A stretch of 13,281 bases of DNA from Actinomycetota bacterium (GTDB lineage: Bacteria > Actinomycetota > Actinomycetes > Nanopelagicales > Nanopelagicaceae), in assembly GCA_009697555.1 (NCBI GenBank), contig WLQV01000006.1:1-13281 (forward strand), given 5' to 3'. Under the pieces are notes generated by a model. It was not told where the DNA came from. It worked only from the letters and a program-made list of their open reading frames with translations, and did not search any database. This document shows positions 6,658 to 13,281 of the stretch, one piece after another. Position 1 is the first letter of the stretch; every line of letters starts with the position of its first letter. A program made the translations under genes and the position numbers.

Positions 6658-7947
6658 ATGTCCCTACTCTCATGGAAACTCCACGGCGACGGTAAGAGCG
6701 TCAAAGCTGGCGAAGTAGTTTCAACTGACGAGCGCCTGAGCTGGCCTCGCACGATCGGTGTCGGCGTACAACACATCGCCGCAATGTTCGGTGCCACCTT
6801 CTTGGTGCCAATCATTACTGGATTCCCACCAACCACCACACTGCTCTTCTCCGGAATCGGCACACTGCTATTCCTCGTCATCACAGGAAATAAAGTTCCC
6901 AGCTACTTGGGATCTTCATTTGCATTCCTTGGACCGATTGGTGCAGCAAAGGCAGCAGAAGCTGGCGGAATCGGCGGAGCACTCGGTGGCATCGTATTCA
7001 CCGGTGTAGTTCTTGCCATTGTTGGCCTCATTGTTAAGCAGGCAGGTATCGGCTGGGTGAACTCACTCTTGCCACCTGTTGTCACTGGAACCATCGTCAT
7101 GGTGATCGGTTTGAACTTGGCCGGTGCCGCAAAGAATAACTTCCAAGGCATCGTCGGTGGTCAAGTTGTGCAACCACATGCTGCTCGCTTGGGCATTATT
7201 ACTTTGGTTGCAATCGCACTCATTGCTGCGCTAACAAGTGGCTTTATGAGCCGCATCAGCATCTTCTTGGGACTTGTCGTTGGTTATGCCATCGCTTGGT
7301 TCATGGGTGATGTTGACACTGCAGGAATTTCGGCAGCAAAGTGGATTGCCGCTCCAGCATTTACCTCACCATCATTCAAGGTGAGCACAATGATTCTCTT
7401 CTTGCCAGTGGTACTCGTCTTGATCGCTGAAAACGTAGGACACGTTAAGGCGGTTGCTGCGATGACTGGCAAAGATCTCGATAGCCAGATGGGCAATGCA
7501 CTGATGGCAGATGGTGTTGCAACAACAATCGCAGGTCTTGGCGGCGGTTCTGGAACAACAACTTATGCTGAAAATATCGGTGTTATGGCTGCAACTCGCG
7601 TTTACTCCACTGCTGCTTATTGGGTAGCTGGCGTTGGCGCAATCATCTTGGGCTTCTCACCTAAGTTCGGTGCAGTTCTAAGCGCAACACCACTCGGTGT
7701 TCTCGGTGGCGTTAGCACAGCACTCTTTGGCATGATCGGCGTTCTCGGTGCTCGCATCTGGATCGAAGGTCGCGCGGACTTCTCTAACCCAATTAACTTG
7801 CTAGTAACAGCATCTGCTCTCGTTATCGGCATTGCTGATTACTCATGGACAAAGGGTAGCTACACATTTACTGGAATCGTAAACGCAACTTTGGTTGCAG
7901 TTATTGGTTACCAAGTACTTCATGCGCTAGCTAAGACCAAAAAATAA
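6658..7947 (+). CDS. uraA: Uracil/xanthine permease (NCS2 family, UraA-like)
   Basis: A 429-residue inner-membrane symporter of the nucleobase-ascorbate transporter (NCS2) family, probably a proton-coupled uracil importer. Family hallmarks: VGVQHIAAMFGATFLVPIITG (35-55), VPSYLGSSFAF (80-90), the TM8 motif AENVGHVKAV with Glu258, and GGGSGTTTYAENIGVMA with Glu305 in TM10. The two glutamates match the substrate-binding pair Glu241/Glu290 of E. coli UraA, and the TTTYAENIGV form favours uracil over the xanthine/urate branch. The length is normal (UraA is 429). The start ATG has a strong AGGAAGG site 6 nt upstream. It is a single-gene unit: padR diverges upstream and an intrinsic terminator follows. 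Codons often end in C (ATC, TTC, AAG for Lys), more than in several neighbours, which may reflect high expression. Confidence 0.95.
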   Translation: MSLLSWKLHGDGKSVKAGEVVSTDERLSWPRTIGVGVQHIAAMFGATFLVPIITGFPPTTTLLFSGIGTLLFLVITGNKVPSYLGSSFAFLGPIGAAKAAEAGGIGGALGGIVFTGVVLAIVGLIVKQAGIGWVNSLLPPVVTGTIVMVIGLNLAGAAKNNFQGIVGGQVVQPHAARLGIITLVAIALIAALTSGFMSRISIFLGLVVGYAIAWFMGDVDTAGISAAKWIAAPAFTSPSFKVSTMILFLPVVLVLIAENVGHVKAVAAMTGKDLDSQMGNALMADGVATTIAGLGGGSGTTTYAENIGVMAATRVYSTAAYWVAGVGAIILGFSPKFGAVLSATPLGVLGGVSTALFGMIGVLGARIWIEGRADFSNPINLLVTASALVIGIADYSWTKGSYTFTGIVNATLVAVIGYQVLHALAKTKK

Positions 7948-7977
7948 AGAGGTAGCTCACTAGCACTTCATCAGTAA

Positions 7978-8018
7978 AGAACGGGCGCGGCCATTACGGT
8001 TCGCGCCCGTTCTCTTTT
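7978..8018 (+). terminator. Intrinsic terminator of the uracil permease gene
   Basis: A perfect 12-bp GC-rich stem, AGAACGGGCGCG (7978-7989) with CGCGCCCGTTCT (8002-8013), a 12-nt loop, and then CTTTTC. It lies 30 bp past the permease stop. Confidence 0.88.
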
Positions 8019-8023
8019 CTCAC

Positions 8024-8043
8024 AATCTCTAATCTCTAATCTG
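8024..8043. repeat. Short tandem repeat (AATCTCT, 2.9 copies)
   Basis: Two exact copies of AATCTCT (8024-8030 and 8031-8037) are followed by a partial copy, AATCTG. The repeat lies between the permease terminator and the exporter gene, in the region where the exporter promoter should be. It may be chance. Confidence 0.5.
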
Positions 8044-8071
8044 CCCAATTTCTGATTAGACTGGAGTTCTT

Positions 8072-8722
8072 ATGGTTATTCCACATCGCATTTGGGAATA
8101 TGTCGCGGCTGCGATGGTAATTATCTTGGCACCCGGCCCCAGCGTTCTCTTTGTTATTGCGCGCGCTGTTGCATGGGGTCGAAAGACTGCAGTCTTTACC
8201 GTGCTGGGTAATGTCACCGGTGCATTCACGCTCTCGGCCCTTGTCGCAGTGGGCTTTGGTCCGATCTTGCAACGCTCAGAAATTATCTATAACGCAGTGC
8301 AATGGGCTGGTGGCCTCTACTTGGTTTACTTGGGAATCGATGCGATTCGCCAACGCAGAGATGATGCGCACGACATGACCAATCAAGGACCGATTCAACC
8401 AGGGCGCTTGCGTTCGATGCGCGATGGTTTCTGGGTTGGTGCACTCAATCCCAAAGGTTTAGTTTTCTATGCCGCAGTCTTGCCGCAATTTATCGATCGC
8501 GATCGCGGCTCTGTTACTGCGCAACTTTTACTTCTCGGTGCGATCTTCTCAATCCTTGCGTTAATTTCCGATGGAAGTTGGGGACTGCTTGCCGGCACTG
8601 CTCGCAATTGGTTGGCCACCGATGCCAAGCGCCTTGAGCGCTTACGTGCAACTGGCGGCACTGTCATGATCACACTCGGAACACTCGTGATCATCGCTGC
8701 GCTGCGCCACGCACTCTCCTAG
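8072..8722 (+). CDS. LysE/RhtB-family amino-acid (metabolite) exporter
   Basis: A 216-residue membrane protein of the LysE superfamily, which exports amino acids or related small metabolites. It has the conserved PGPSVLFVIARAVAWGRK segment (21-38) following the first helix, a short loop with GLYLVYLG (81-88), a variable hydrophilic region (93-118), and the second signature GFWVGALNPKGLVFYAAVLPQF (119-140) with the Asn126-Pro127 pair in a membrane helix. Length and about six hydrophobic segments fit the family. The start ATG is preceded by TGGAG with 5 nt spacing. The substrate cannot be told: family members range from lysine and threonine/homoserine to other compounds. It may be co-transcribed with the nuclease gene 48 bp downstream, since no clear terminator lies between them. 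Confidence 0.93.
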   Translation: MVIPHRIWEYVAAAMVIILAPGPSVLFVIARAVAWGRKTAVFTVLGNVTGAFTLSALVAVGFGPILQRSEIIYNAVQWAGGLYLVYLGIDAIRQRRDDAHDMTNQGPIQPGRLRSMRDGFWVGALNPKGLVFYAAVLPQFIDRDRGSVTAQLLLLGAIFSILALISDGSWGLLAGTARNWLATDAKRLERLRATGGTVMITLGTLVIIAALRHALS

Positions 8723-8724
8723 TC

Positions 8725-8753
8725 CAACGCGTTCCCGAAGTTGTCGGGCGTTG
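8725..8753. repeat. Imperfect hairpin between the exporter and nuclease genes
   Basis: CAACG (8725-8729) pairs with CGTTG (8749-8753), and CCCGA (8734-8738) with TCGGG (8744-8748), leaving a 4-nt bulge and an AGTTG loop. No T-run follows on the plus strand, so it is at best a weak terminator or a transcript-stability element. The hairpin includes an in-frame TTG (8741) that could be mistaken for the start of the next gene. Confidence 0.4.
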
Positions 8754-8770
8754 CAGGCAGACTTAGCAAT

Positions 8771-9463
8771 ATGAAACGTCCAGAGAAACCAGCTCGCGAA
8801 TTTATCTCACCATCAGATCTCACATTTGGATTATCAACGTGCCGCCGCTGTCTCTGGATTAAGTACTGGTACAAAATCACCGCACCGCTCTCCATGCCAC
8901 TTGTCGGCACGCTCTCTCAATTGCAAGAGGGCTCTTTCCGTGGCATCTCTACCGCAGCGATCGATCCTTTACTTCGCGCTGGCACCGTTACTAAGTGGGG
9001 CGAGTGGGTTAAAAGCCGCATTATCGAAATCAATGGCGAGCAATCGCGCTGGCGGATTTTAGGTAAGTACGATCTCATCGCCGACAATGAAGATGGCACT
9101 GTCGCCCTCATTGATTGCAAAGTCTCCGATAGCGATCGAGATAGTGGCGCCTTCTACTCACCTCAGTTAGAGGCCTATGCATTTGCATTAGAAAATCCTG
9201 CCGCGGGCAAAGCAGTTGAAGTTGCCTCTATGGGCTTGCTGATTTGGAAACCCATCTCAACTCTTGGCGATCCTGCAACAGCTAATGACAATACTGGTTT
9301 TGGCGTGCGACAGAGTTATGTTCCAGTGGAGCGCGATAGCGATGGCTTCCAAGTAAAGATCAAATCTGTGATTGAACTACTTGAAGGTGAGATGCCTGGC
9401 TCTGGTGAAAATTGCGAACAATGTGCCTTTATTGAAAAGCGCGATAAAGCACTCTCGGAGTAG
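8771..9463 (+). CDS. RecB/Cas4-like PD-(D/E)XK nuclease with four cysteines
   Basis: A 230-residue predicted DNase. The nuclease core is GKYDLIA (98-104, metal-binding Asp101), ALIDCKVSD (112-120, Asp115-x-Lys117) and YSPQLEAYAFALE (129-141, the QxxxY motif of RecB/Cas4-type nucleases). A CxxC pair (Cys24, Cys27) near the N-terminus and a second CxxC pair (Cys215, Cys218) near the C-terminus flank the core, an arrangement like the cysteine-clustered Cas4/AddB-type nucleases that hold an iron-sulfur cluster. There is no CRISPR array and no helicase beside it, so it is not evidently part of CRISPR or RecBCD. I chose ATG 8771 because the upstream alternative TTG (8741) lies within a hairpin and adds only ten unconserved residues. 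The ribosome site is poor, which leaves the start somewhat uncertain. A role in DNA repair is a guess. Confidence 0.85.
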   Translation: MKRPEKPAREFISPSDLTFGLSTCRRCLWIKYWYKITAPLSMPLVGTLSQLQEGSFRGISTAAIDPLLRAGTVTKWGEWVKSRIIEINGEQSRWRILGKYDLIADNEDGTVALIDCKVSDSDRDSGAFYSPQLEAYAFALENPAAGKAVEVASMGLLIWKPISTLGDPATANDNTGFGVRQSYVPVERDSDGFQVKIKSVIELLEGEMPGSGENCEQCAFIEKRDKALSE

Positions 9464-9465
9464 CT

Positions 9466-10155
9466 CTACTCCTCTTCATCTTCTTTCTTCTTAGCCGAAC
9501 GCGATGGCGCATAGTCATCGACATACTCTTGTCCCGACATCGCTTGAATCGTCGACATAATCTCATCGGTTGCTTGGCGCAGAAGTTGTAAGTCCGTTGA
9601 ATCGCCAGTGAAATAGAGCGGCTTACCAAAGATCATTTTCACCGGCATCACCTTAGGAACCACGGTTCCAGTGGGTTGAATCTTCTCGGTATCAAACATC
9701 GCAACTGGAATTACTGGCGCGCCAGATTCAATTGCCAAACGCGCAATTCCGGTGCGACCTTTATAGAGACGACCATCTGGAGAACGAGTTCCTTCGGGAT
9801 AAATTCCAATACATGCACCACCGGCCAGAACTTGTAGACCGGTGATGAGTGCAGCTTCGCTACGACGACCACCGGAGCGATCTACTGGAACTTGGCCAAG
9901 TGCATGAAAGGTAATTTTCTTTAAGAAGCCCTTAGTTCCGGGGCTGGTGAAATATTCACTCTTGGCCAAGAAGGTTACTTTGCGTGGCACAACAAGTGGC
10001 ATAAAAATTGAATCGCTAAACGAGAGATGGTTAGAGGCGATGATTACCGGACCGGTACTTGGCACATTGCGCAGACCCTTAACACGCGGGCGAAAGAGAA
10101 TCAGAAGGATCGGAGTAAGAAAGGCGCGAAGCGCTAGATAGGGAAGATTATTCAC
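9466..10155 (-). CDS. plsC: PlsC-type 1-acyl-sn-glycerol-3-phosphate acyltransferase
   Basis: A 229-residue membrane-associated acyltransferase that would transfer an acyl chain to lysophosphatidate to make phosphatidate, the central phospholipid precursor. The catalytic motif I is NHLSFSD (His43, Asp48; HX4D), the phosphate-binding region is YPEGTRSPDG (119-128), and the segment RTGIARLAIESGAPVIPV (134-151) gives the later motif. An N-terminal hydrophobic stretch (9-21) likely anchors it to the membrane. The last 20 residues are polar and charged (SRSAKKKEDEEE), probably disordered. The start is GTG 10155 with a purine-rich GAGAGGTGAGG site upstream. The stop is 2 bp from the stop of the converging nuclease gene, with a small palindrome (GAGTAG-CT-CTACTC) over both stops. 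PlsC-like proteins can also act on other acyl acceptors, so the exact substrate is inferred. Confidence 0.93.
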   Translation of the reverse strand: MNNLPYLALRAFLTPILLILFRPRVKGLRNVPSTGPVIIASNHLSFSDSIFMPLVVPRKVTFLAKSEYFTSPGTKGFLKKITFHALGQVPVDRSGGRRSEAALITGLQVLAGGACIGIYPEGTRSPDGRLYKGRTGIARLAIESGAPVIPVAMFDTEKIQPTGTVVPKVMPVKMIFGKPLYFTGDSTDLQLLRQATDEIMSTIQAMSGQEYVDDYAPSRSAKKKEDEEE

Positions 10156-10236
10156 GCCTCACCTCTCGCGCTCTCGAATACAGATAGAAGAAAACCTGGA
10201 AGGCGTAATTTACCGCGAATGCCCTCCCCTGCGCAC

Positions 10237-10250
10237 ACTCTCATGAGAGT
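10237..10250. promoter_or_regulatory. Perfect 14-bp palindrome between plsC and the fusion gene
   Basis: ACTCTCATGAGAGT is a perfect 7+7 inverted repeat in the 103-bp divergent gap, 9-12 nt before the start of the plus-strand gene. It could be an operator or a translation-level hairpin near that start. No partner regulator is identified. Confidence 0.4.
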
Positions 10251-10258
10251 ATTTCAGC

Positions 10259-11131
10259 GTGATGCATCTCCCAGAATCAGATGGAGGTGCGACAAGCCCC
10301 ACACGGACGGCAATTCTCCTGATTCACAGCGGCGCGCAGATCTCGGAATTTCTCAGCGAATCTCTCTCGGCGAATTTCGCACTCTCTGAAATATCGCTGC
10401 CGGCAAAATTTGATGAATCAGAAATCTTAAATTGTGAAAACGAACTCCGTAGATTGCGCGATAGCGGGCTTGAAGTTTTTCTCTTTGGCATTAACGATGG
10501 CGCACTTGTGGCGTTACAACTTGCCCAGCTTTATGGCGATGAGATTTCTGGATTGATCATTCACTCCTTCAAATGGCACGGCCCGCGCAAGTTGCTCAAG
10601 AAAATTCAGAGCGACCTCTATCTGATCGACCAACCTCTGATGACTATTAACTCCGAGGATTTCTCTGATGAAATTTCTGCCCCAACAATTAGAGAAGTCA
10701 CCATGCTCAATGACTCGATTGACTTGGCTCTGGCCGAGCAAGTTCATGCATTTATGAATGAGGTGCGGGCTGGAATTTGGGCAGATGATGAGCGCGATCT
10801 CATCGATGCCGAATTTGATTCCATCGTTGCCGGACTCAGCCTTGATCAATCCACTCCTACAAATTATCTCGACTCACTCGATAAGCAGATCGATGAGGAG
10901 GGTTTCCAACAACCCGATCCCGCACTAGTGCGCACATCCGATCCGATGAAACGCAATGCGCTAATTGCGATGGTCGTCGGACCGATCTATGCCCTCGTGG
11001 TCACGGTTACTGGATTCAATCCATTTGGAATCGAACCATGGCCTGGCATTCTTATGGCCGTTGGCGGCGTCGCGACATTTCTCTATCGCTGGCAAGGACC
11101 AAGCCATGATGACGATGGTGCCATTCTCTAA
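10259..11131 (+). CDS. Degenerate alpha/beta-hydrolase-like domain fused to an actinobacterial two-helix tail (DDDGAIL)
   Basis: A 290-residue protein of unknown function in two parts. Residues 16-170 look like an alpha/beta-hydrolase: TAILLIHSG (17-25) as the first strand and HG-type turn, then VFLFGINDGALVALQLA (73-89) as a nucleophile elbow. The G-x-S-x-G serine is replaced by Asn79, and no convincing catalytic histidine follows the last strand (near TMLNDSIDLALAE), so the hydrolase is probably inactive. Residues 180-290 resemble an actinobacterial conserved protein: an acidic linker (DAEFDSIVAGL), a proline/aspartate stretch, helices at about 233-251 and 261-278, and an acidic C-terminus ending DDDGAIL. 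The start is GTG 10259 or the adjacent ATG 10262. A 14-bp palindrome lies just upstream. The first part may be a pseudo-enzyme domain serving as a binding or anchoring module; that is inference. Confidence 0.8.
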   Translation: MMHLPESDGGATSPTRTAILLIHSGAQISEFLSESLSANFALSEISLPAKFDESEILNCENELRRLRDSGLEVFLFGINDGALVALQLAQLYGDEISGLIIHSFKWHGPRKLLKKIQSDLYLIDQPLMTINSEDFSDEISAPTIREVTMLNDSIDLALAEQVHAFMNEVRAGIWADDERDLIDAEFDSIVAGLSLDQSTPTNYLDSLDKQIDEEGFQQPDPALVRTSDPMKRNALIAMVVGPIYALVVTVTGFNPFGIEPWPGILMAVGGVATFLYRWQGPSHDDDGAIL

Positions 11132-11141
11132 CTTTTCATAA

Positions 11142-11147
11142 TAGGCT
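11142..11147 (+). promoter_or_regulatory. Candidate -10 box (TAGGCT) of the oxidoreductase gene, probably leaderless
   Basis: TAGGCT fits TANNNT and ends 7 nt before the ATG at 11155, with no Shine-Dalgarno sequence in between. A GTGCCA 18 bp further up is a weak -35 match (four of six). The spacing matches the candidate in front of the isomerase gene at 3555-3560. Confidence 0.4.
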
Positions 11148-11154
11148 CGCTCTC

Positions 11155-12135
11155 ATGAGCAAAGAATTTAATTGGGGAATTATCAGTACCGGTGGCATTG
11201 CACAGCAATTTGCCAAAGATCTTTCGTTTCTAGGAAACCATAAGGTCGGCGCAGTTGGTTCGCGCACTAAAGAATCAGCCGAGAAATTCGCTGCGACATT
11301 CGGTGGCACTGCCTATGGCAGCTACGAAGAGTTAGTGAATGACAAGAACATTGATGGTGTTTATGTTGCGACACCGCATCCCTATCACGTACGCGATGCC
11401 CTGCTTGCTCTTAATGCGGGCAAGCCCGTCCTCTGTGAAAAACCATTTGCCATTAGCGCCGCTGAAGCCAAATCAATGGTTGATGCCGCCAAGAAGAGCA
11501 ATGTCCTCCTGATGGAGGCAATGTGGACTCGTTTCTTGCCACACATCGCAAAGATTCGCAGCATCATTGCATCGGGTGCAATCGGAACAGTTCATACCGT
11601 TGAAGCCAGTCACTGCCAAAATCTTTATACCCGACCAAATCCACGCTTCACCGAACCAAACCTCGGTGGTGGAGCGCTCATGGACTTAGGAATTTACCCA
11701 GTTTCATTTGCACATCTCATTCTCGGTGTACCAAATAAAATTACAGCTAAAGCCGTTCTTACCGATAAGAAAGTTGATGCACAGACCAGCATGATCTTTC
11801 AATATGCATCCGGGGCGCAAGCGGTCTTGAATTGCAGCATCATGAATCAATCACCATGCAAGGCGACCATTAGCGGCGATAAGGGTTACATCGAAATCGA
11901 TGGCTCCTTCTATGCACCTAATGCCTTCCGCACCAAGATCAATAATGAGTTCACCGAATATGCAAAGGATTACGAAGGCCATGGTTTGCGCGAGCAGGCA
12001 CGTGAATTCGAACGATGCATCGGTGCGGGCCTTAAAGAGAGCCCACTACTGACACCGGCTGAGACAATTACCATTATGGAATCGATGGATGAGATCCGTC
12101 GCCAAATCGGTTTGGAATTTCCTAAAGTAATTTAA
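11155..12135 (+). CDS. Gfo/Idh/MocA-family NAD(P)-dependent oxidoreductase (dihydrodiol/xylose dehydrogenase-like)
   Basis: A 326-residue sugar- or polyol-type dehydrogenase. The N-terminal Rossmann part has WGIISTGGIAQQFA (7-20) as the dinucleotide loop, followed by ATPHPYH (72-78) and the CEKPFA motif (93-98) that carries the conserved Lys-Pro. The MEAMWTRF stretch (119-126) and GGGALMDLGIYPVSFA (171-186) are typical of the dimeric dihydrodiol dehydrogenase/D-xylose dehydrogenase branch of the family, whose catalytic tyrosine lies in the DLGIYP segment (Tyr181). Substrate unknown; a sugar or trans-dihydrodiol is possible. It is preceded by a probable leaderless promoter and ends 3 bp from the stop of the converging glucokinase gene, so it is likely a single-gene transcription unit on its strand. 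Confidence 0.92.
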   Translation: MSKEFNWGIISTGGIAQQFAKDLSFLGNHKVGAVGSRTKESAEKFAATFGGTAYGSYEELVNDKNIDGVYVATPHPYHVRDALLALNAGKPVLCEKPFAISAAEAKSMVDAAKKSNVLLMEAMWTRFLPHIAKIRSIIASGAIGTVHTVEASHCQNLYTRPNPRFTEPNLGGGALMDLGIYPVSFAHLILGVPNKITAKAVLTDKKVDAQTSMIFQYASGAQAVLNCSIMNQSPCKATISGDKGYIEIDGSFYAPNAFRTKINNEFTEYAKDYEGHGLREQAREFERCIGAGLKESPLLTPAETITIMESMDEIRRQIGLEFPKVI

Positions 12136-12138
12136 CTC

Positions 12139-13086
12139 TTACTTCTGACGAGCTAAGTCAGATGCACCGACTAAACCTGCTTGATTGCCAAGGGTCGCGG
12201 CCACAATTTGCGTCTCTGGATGCTTTCCTCGAAATGGTAATTTGCGAAGTGCCATCTCCCGCGCTGGTGCGAGCAACAACTCCCCCGCCGCAATTGCGCC
12301 ACCGCTAATAACAACAACGGCGGGATTGAGAATCATTGCTAAAGAAGATATTCCAGCGCCAAGCCACTGACCAGTTGTATTGAGTGCCGCAAGTGCAACG
12401 CTATCGCCGGCTTGCGCAGCTTGTGTGATGTGACTTCCGGTGAGTCCATGCACCGTGCCATCACCACGCGCTAAGAGATTACGAGCTAAATCAGGGGATG
12501 CGCTAATTGCTTCACGTGCATGGCGCAACATTGCAGTACCTGATGCATATTGCTCGAAGCAACCACGCGCACCACATCCACAGAGATGTCCCTCAGGAAC
12601 TACGCGCATGTGACCGATCTCCGCTGCAACACCGTAAGCGCCACGATAGATCTGACCATTGAGTAAAAATCCGCCACCAATACCGGTGCCGACAATAATG
12701 AGAAGTAAATTTCCTTCACCATTTCCAGCGCCAAAGCGCGCTTCGCCCCATGCGGCAGCATTTGCATCATTCTCTAATACAACCGGCAAACCAATGAGCT
12801 CAGTTAATTGATCACCCAGTGGTGCGCCATTCCAATCGGCGATGTTAGGTGTTGCCAACATAGTGCGGCGATCTGAGGAGACTAATCCGGCGGCAGAAAT
12901 TCCTACGCTCTCGGCTGGATACTTTGCGAGTAGTTGATGTGCGACATCAACGATTGTTTGGGTAAGTGCGCTGCCACCTTCGCGCGGTGTTTCTAAGCGT
13001 AGAGTTTCAAGAATTTTTCCCGATTCATCGACAACGCCGCCGAGAACTTTCGTTCCGCCAACATCGATGCCGATCGAGAGTGTCAT
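12139..13086 (-). CDS. glk: ROK-family glucokinase
   Basis: A 315-residue sugar kinase of the ROK group, expected to phosphorylate glucose with ATP to glucose 6-phosphate, which is also the substrate of the inositol-phosphate synthase encoded in this window. Motifs: the phosphate loop IGIDVGGTK (5-13), ENDANAAAWGE (105-115) with catalytic Asp107, VGTGIGGGF (132-140), the EIGH motif (Glu156, His159), and the complete ROK zinc site CGCGARGCFEQYASG (Cys169, Cys171, Cys176). Near the C-terminus, VVVISGGAIAAGE (257-269) forms the adenosine-binding region. No N-terminal DNA-binding HTH is present, so it is an enzyme rather than a ROK repressor. The start is ATG 13086, 9 bp after the SRPBCC gene, with little recognisable ribosome site. 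Glucose is the best guess from similarity to actinobacterial GlkA; other hexoses cannot be excluded. Confidence 0.93.
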   Translation of the reverse strand: MTLSIGIDVGGTKVLGGVVDESGKILETLRLETPREGGSALTQTIVDVAHQLLAKYPAESVGISAAGLVSSDRRTMLATPNIADWNGAPLGDQLTELIGLPVVLENDANAAAWGEARFGAGNGEGNLLLIIVGTGIGGGFLLNGQIYRGAYGVAAEIGHMRVVPEGHLCGCGARGCFEQYASGTAMLRHAREAISASPDLARNLLARGDGTVHGLTGSHITQAAQAGDSVALAALNTTGQWLGAGISSLAMILNPAVVVISGGAIAAGELLLAPAREMALRKLPFRGKHPETQIVAATLGNQAGLVGASDLARQK

Positions 13087-13095
13087 TTTCTAGTT

Positions 13096-13281
13096 TTAAT
13101 CTTCGAGGAAAGCTTTTAACTCTGAGAGTGCTTGATCAATAGTTGCCTTCTCTGCCTTCTGACGCATCATCGCCGGAACCGGCATGGAAAGTGCCACCTC
13201 TAATTCATAACTTAATTCAGTGGTATCTGCATCGATTGCCTTAATGGAATATTTTCCAGCCATGTCGGTGAGTAGGTCTGC
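13096..13281 (-). CDS. SRPBCC (START/polyketide-cyclase-like) family protein, C-terminal part
   Basis: The last 61 codons of a gene that continues past the window edge. The visible segment includes DMAGKYSIKAIDADTTELSY (residues 6-25 of the fragment), then a beta-strand-like ELEVALSMPVP, and ends with an amphipathic helix (MMRQKAEKATIDQALSELKAFLED) typical of the C-terminal helix of actinobacterial SRPBCC/cyclase-like proteins, which bind hydrophobic ligands in a helix-grip fold. The stop (TAA at 13098-13096) lies 9 bp before the glucokinase ATG, so the two are probably one operon. An SRPBCC gene next to a ROK glucokinase is an arrangement I recall from other Actinobacteria. No function can be assigned from this fragment. 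Confidence 0.8.
   Translation of the reverse strand, partial: ADLLTDMAGKYSIKAIDADTTELSYELEVALSMPVPAMMRQKAEKATIDQALSELKAFLED

Noticed and set aside
8741..8770. TTG start adding ten residues to the nuclease
   Set aside because: The TTG lies within a hairpin, has no ribosome site, and the added residues look unconserved; ATG 8771 is preferred.
8771..9463. The nuclease as a CRISPR Cas4
   Set aside because: The motifs are shared with many PD-(D/E)XK nucleases, and there is no repeat array or other cas gene in the window.
12139..13086. ROK protein as a transcriptional repressor (NagC/XylR type)
   Set aside because: No N-terminal HTH is present; the chain begins directly with the ATP-binding motif.
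1..13281. A mobile or defence island
   Set aside because: No transposase, integrase, tRNA-linked attachment repeat, toxin-antitoxin pair or marked composition change was seen; the genes are mostly housekeeping types in typical actinobacterial order.

Overview
The window looks like an ordinary stretch of chromosome from a small, streamlined actinobacterium with roughly balanced base composition. Three things point there: an actinobacterial-type inositol-1-phosphate synthase directly behind its own PadR-family regulator, a ROK glucokinase next to an SRPBCC cyclase-like gene, and two membrane-protein families whose sequences resemble actinobacteria-only families. Short gaps, many GTG starts, genes overlapping by a few bases or converging with 2-3 bp between stops, and two nucleobase permeases fit freshwater planktonic Actinobacteria such as the acI/Nanopelagicales group. 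That placement is an inference, not a proof. I see no insertion sequence, phage gene, CRISPR array, tRNA or rRNA.

Positions 1-3547 hold a minus-strand run of four tightly packed genes, transcribed from right to left: a crotonase-fold protein whose active site looks like a delta3,delta2-enoyl-CoA isomerase, an HSDL2-like short-chain dehydrogenase (4-base overlap), a SulP anion transporter without a STAS domain, and an NCS1 cytosine/purine permease cut off by the window edge. Diverging from it is a small LuxR-type HTH protein (3571-3927), followed by a two-helix membrane protein of unknown function (4086-4682). A perfect 17-bp stem hairpin (4707-4744) separates that gene from the converging padR-ino1 operon (4772-6407). 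Nested palindromes overlap the predicted padR promoter and are a likely autoregulatory operator.

Positions 6658-9463 run on the plus strand: a uracil/xanthine (NCS2) permease with a strong terminator, a LysE/RhtB exporter, and a Cas4/RecB-like PD-(D/E)XK nuclease with four cysteines. A PlsC-type acyltransferase converges on the nuclease (9466-10155). Next come a plus-strand protein that fuses a degenerate alpha/beta-hydrolase-like domain to an actinobacterial two-helix tail ending in DDDGAIL, a Gfo/Idh/MocA oxidoreductase (11155-12135), and, on the minus strand, the ROK glucokinase and the C-terminus of the SRPBCC gene at the right edge.

The themes are nutrient uptake (nucleobases, inorganic anions), lipid and inositol metabolism (acyl-CoA isomerisation, lysophosphatidate acylation, inositol phosphate supply for phosphatidylinositol and mycothiol-type products) and sugar phosphorylation. 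I found no convincing new multi-gene system. The most notable items are the fused pseudo-hydrolase, the STAS-less SulP within a lipid-gene operon, the cysteine-bearing nuclease and the nested padR operator.
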